DNA of 13,971 nucleotides from Candidatus Kaiserbacteria bacterium (GTDB lineage Bacteria; Patescibacteriota; Minisyncoccia; Phycocordibacterales; UBA918), in NCBI GenBank assembly GCA_020428895.1, contig JAGQLZ010000037.1, positions 1 through 13,971 of the forward strand, read 5' to 3'. A model generated the notes under the pieces. That model saw only the letters and a program-made list of their open reading frames with translations. It searched no databases and had not been told where the DNA came from. Made by a program: the position numbers and the translations under genes. Shown one piece after another: positions 13,484-13,971 of the stretch. How positions within the stretch are numbered: position 1 is the stretch's first letter; the number at the start of each line of letters is the position of its first letter.

Positions 13484-13971
13484 ATGATTACATTTAAACC
13501 TAAGCAGGTTACAAAAAAACTATTGAGTGCACTACCGGAGCGAGCTCGGGATGTGTTAGAGAAACGTTATGGACTTGGTCCAGACGGTGAATCTTACACC
13601 CTTGAAGCCATCGGTCAGTCTTACGGTATTACCCGTGAACGAGTTCGACAGATTGAAAACCACGGTATTCAGTCGATTCAGAAGTCAAAAGTCTATACTG
13701 AATTTGAAGAACTATTTAATGAACTCAAATCACACATTGAACAACTTGGTGGTGGTATTATCGCTGAACACGTTCTTCTTGATGAGTTAAGTAGTGATGC
13801 CTCTACCAAAAATCACCTATACTTCCTACTTGTAGTAGGTGATGTTTTCTATAAAGGTAAAGAAAACGGACAATACAAACATCGTTGGTTTACAGAAAAG
13901 AAAGTGGCTGAGCTGGTAGAAAAAGGATTACGAAATGTTTACCAAAGTCTCGATCGTGATGAATTGGTAGA
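13484..13971 (+). CDS. Sigma-70 region 4 / HARE-HTH fusion protein, putative transcription factor (3' end beyond window)
   Basis: At least 162 residues are encoded, with no stop before the window edge. Residues about 14-66 form a sigma-70 region 4 helix-turn-helix: LPERARDVLEKRYGL, then EAIGQSYGITRERVRQIENHG with the classic recognition-helix signature T-R-E-R-V-R-Q-I-E. Residues about 76-140 resemble a HARE-HTH winged-helix domain, as in the N-terminal domain of the RNA polymerase delta subunit (the segment around GGGIIAEHVLLDEL and the later FYKGKENGQYKHRWF). There is no room for sigma region 2, so it cannot act as a complete sigma factor from what is visible. A DNA-binding regulator or RNA-polymerase accessory factor is more likely. 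It has its own promoter and a Shine-Dalgarno sequence. The rest of the protein is outside the window. Confidence 0.8.
   Translation, partial: MITFKPKQVTKKLLSALPERARDVLEKRYGLGPDGESYTLEAIGQSYGITRERVRQIENHGIQSIQKSKVYTEFEELFNELKSHIEQLGGGIIAEHVLLDELSSDASTKNHLYFLLVVGDVFYKGKENGQYKHRWFTEKKVAELVEKGLRNVYQSLDRDELV

Noticed and set aside
13569..13790. 73-codon open frame at the right edge
   Set aside because: It is an out-of-frame reading of the sigma-region-4/HARE gene that begins at 13484 with a Shine-Dalgarno sequence.
1..13971. A multi-gene defence, mobile or biosynthetic system
   Set aside because: No transposase, integrase, nuclease, CRISPR, toxin-antitoxin or biosynthetic cluster signatures are present. 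The gene content is housekeeping plus an efflux operon.

Overview
The window (about 38-40% G+C by eye) reads like a compact bacterial chromosome of the Candidate Phyla Radiation (Patescibacteria, probably a Parcubacteria-like lineage). This is inferred from protein style, not from a marker phylogeny. The signs are a short (804-residue) but complete leucyl-tRNA synthetase, several small lineage-type hypothetical proteins, a sigma-region-4/HARE-HTH fusion, tight packing, and several genes without Shine-Dalgarno sequences. I see no insertion sequences, tRNA or rRNA genes, CRISPR arrays or prophage genes.

Layout. (1) 1-299, minus: the 5' part of a HAD-fold phosphatase/phosphomannomutase-like gene, running off the left edge. 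(2) 353-931, plus: an unrecognised five-segment membrane protein whose 3' end overlaps the next gene tail to tail. (3) 5739-894, minus: a two-gene efflux operon of a periplasmic-adaptor (HlyD/AcrA-type) protein and a 1092-residue RND transporter; no TolC-like outer-membrane gene is visible. (4) 5867-6184, plus: a small methionine-rich protein closed by a strong terminator. (5) 6262-7726, plus: an NAD(P)H-quinone-reductase-like flavoprotein overlapping an SppA-type (S49) signal peptide peptidase. (6) 7868-9133, plus: tyrosyl-tRNA synthetase. (7) 9237-10337, plus: the ATPase YchF. (8) 10338-10605: no credible protein gene, but a well-delimited, apparently independent structured RNA of about 225 nt with its own promoter, several helices including two possible pseudoknots, and an intrinsic terminator. 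I do not recognise its family. (9) 10873-10604, minus: a DUF3467-like protein of 89 residues. (10) 10981-13395, plus: leucyl-tRNA synthetase. (11) 13484 to the right edge, plus: a putative transcription factor with a sigma-70 region 4 HTH followed by a HARE-HTH domain, incomplete.

The genes are mostly housekeeping (two aminoacyl-tRNA synthetases, a translation-associated ATPase, a membrane protease) around an envelope-export operon. Two things stand out. One is the unassigned RNA at about 10376-10600, whose -10 box lies inside a perfect 11-bp inverted repeat. The other is a repeated promoter-to-start geometry at four or more genes (a -10 hexamer followed by 8-9 nt and then ATG), which predicts leaderless or nearly leaderless mRNAs. 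By contrast the efflux operon and the sigma-like gene carry longer leaders with Shine-Dalgarno sequences.
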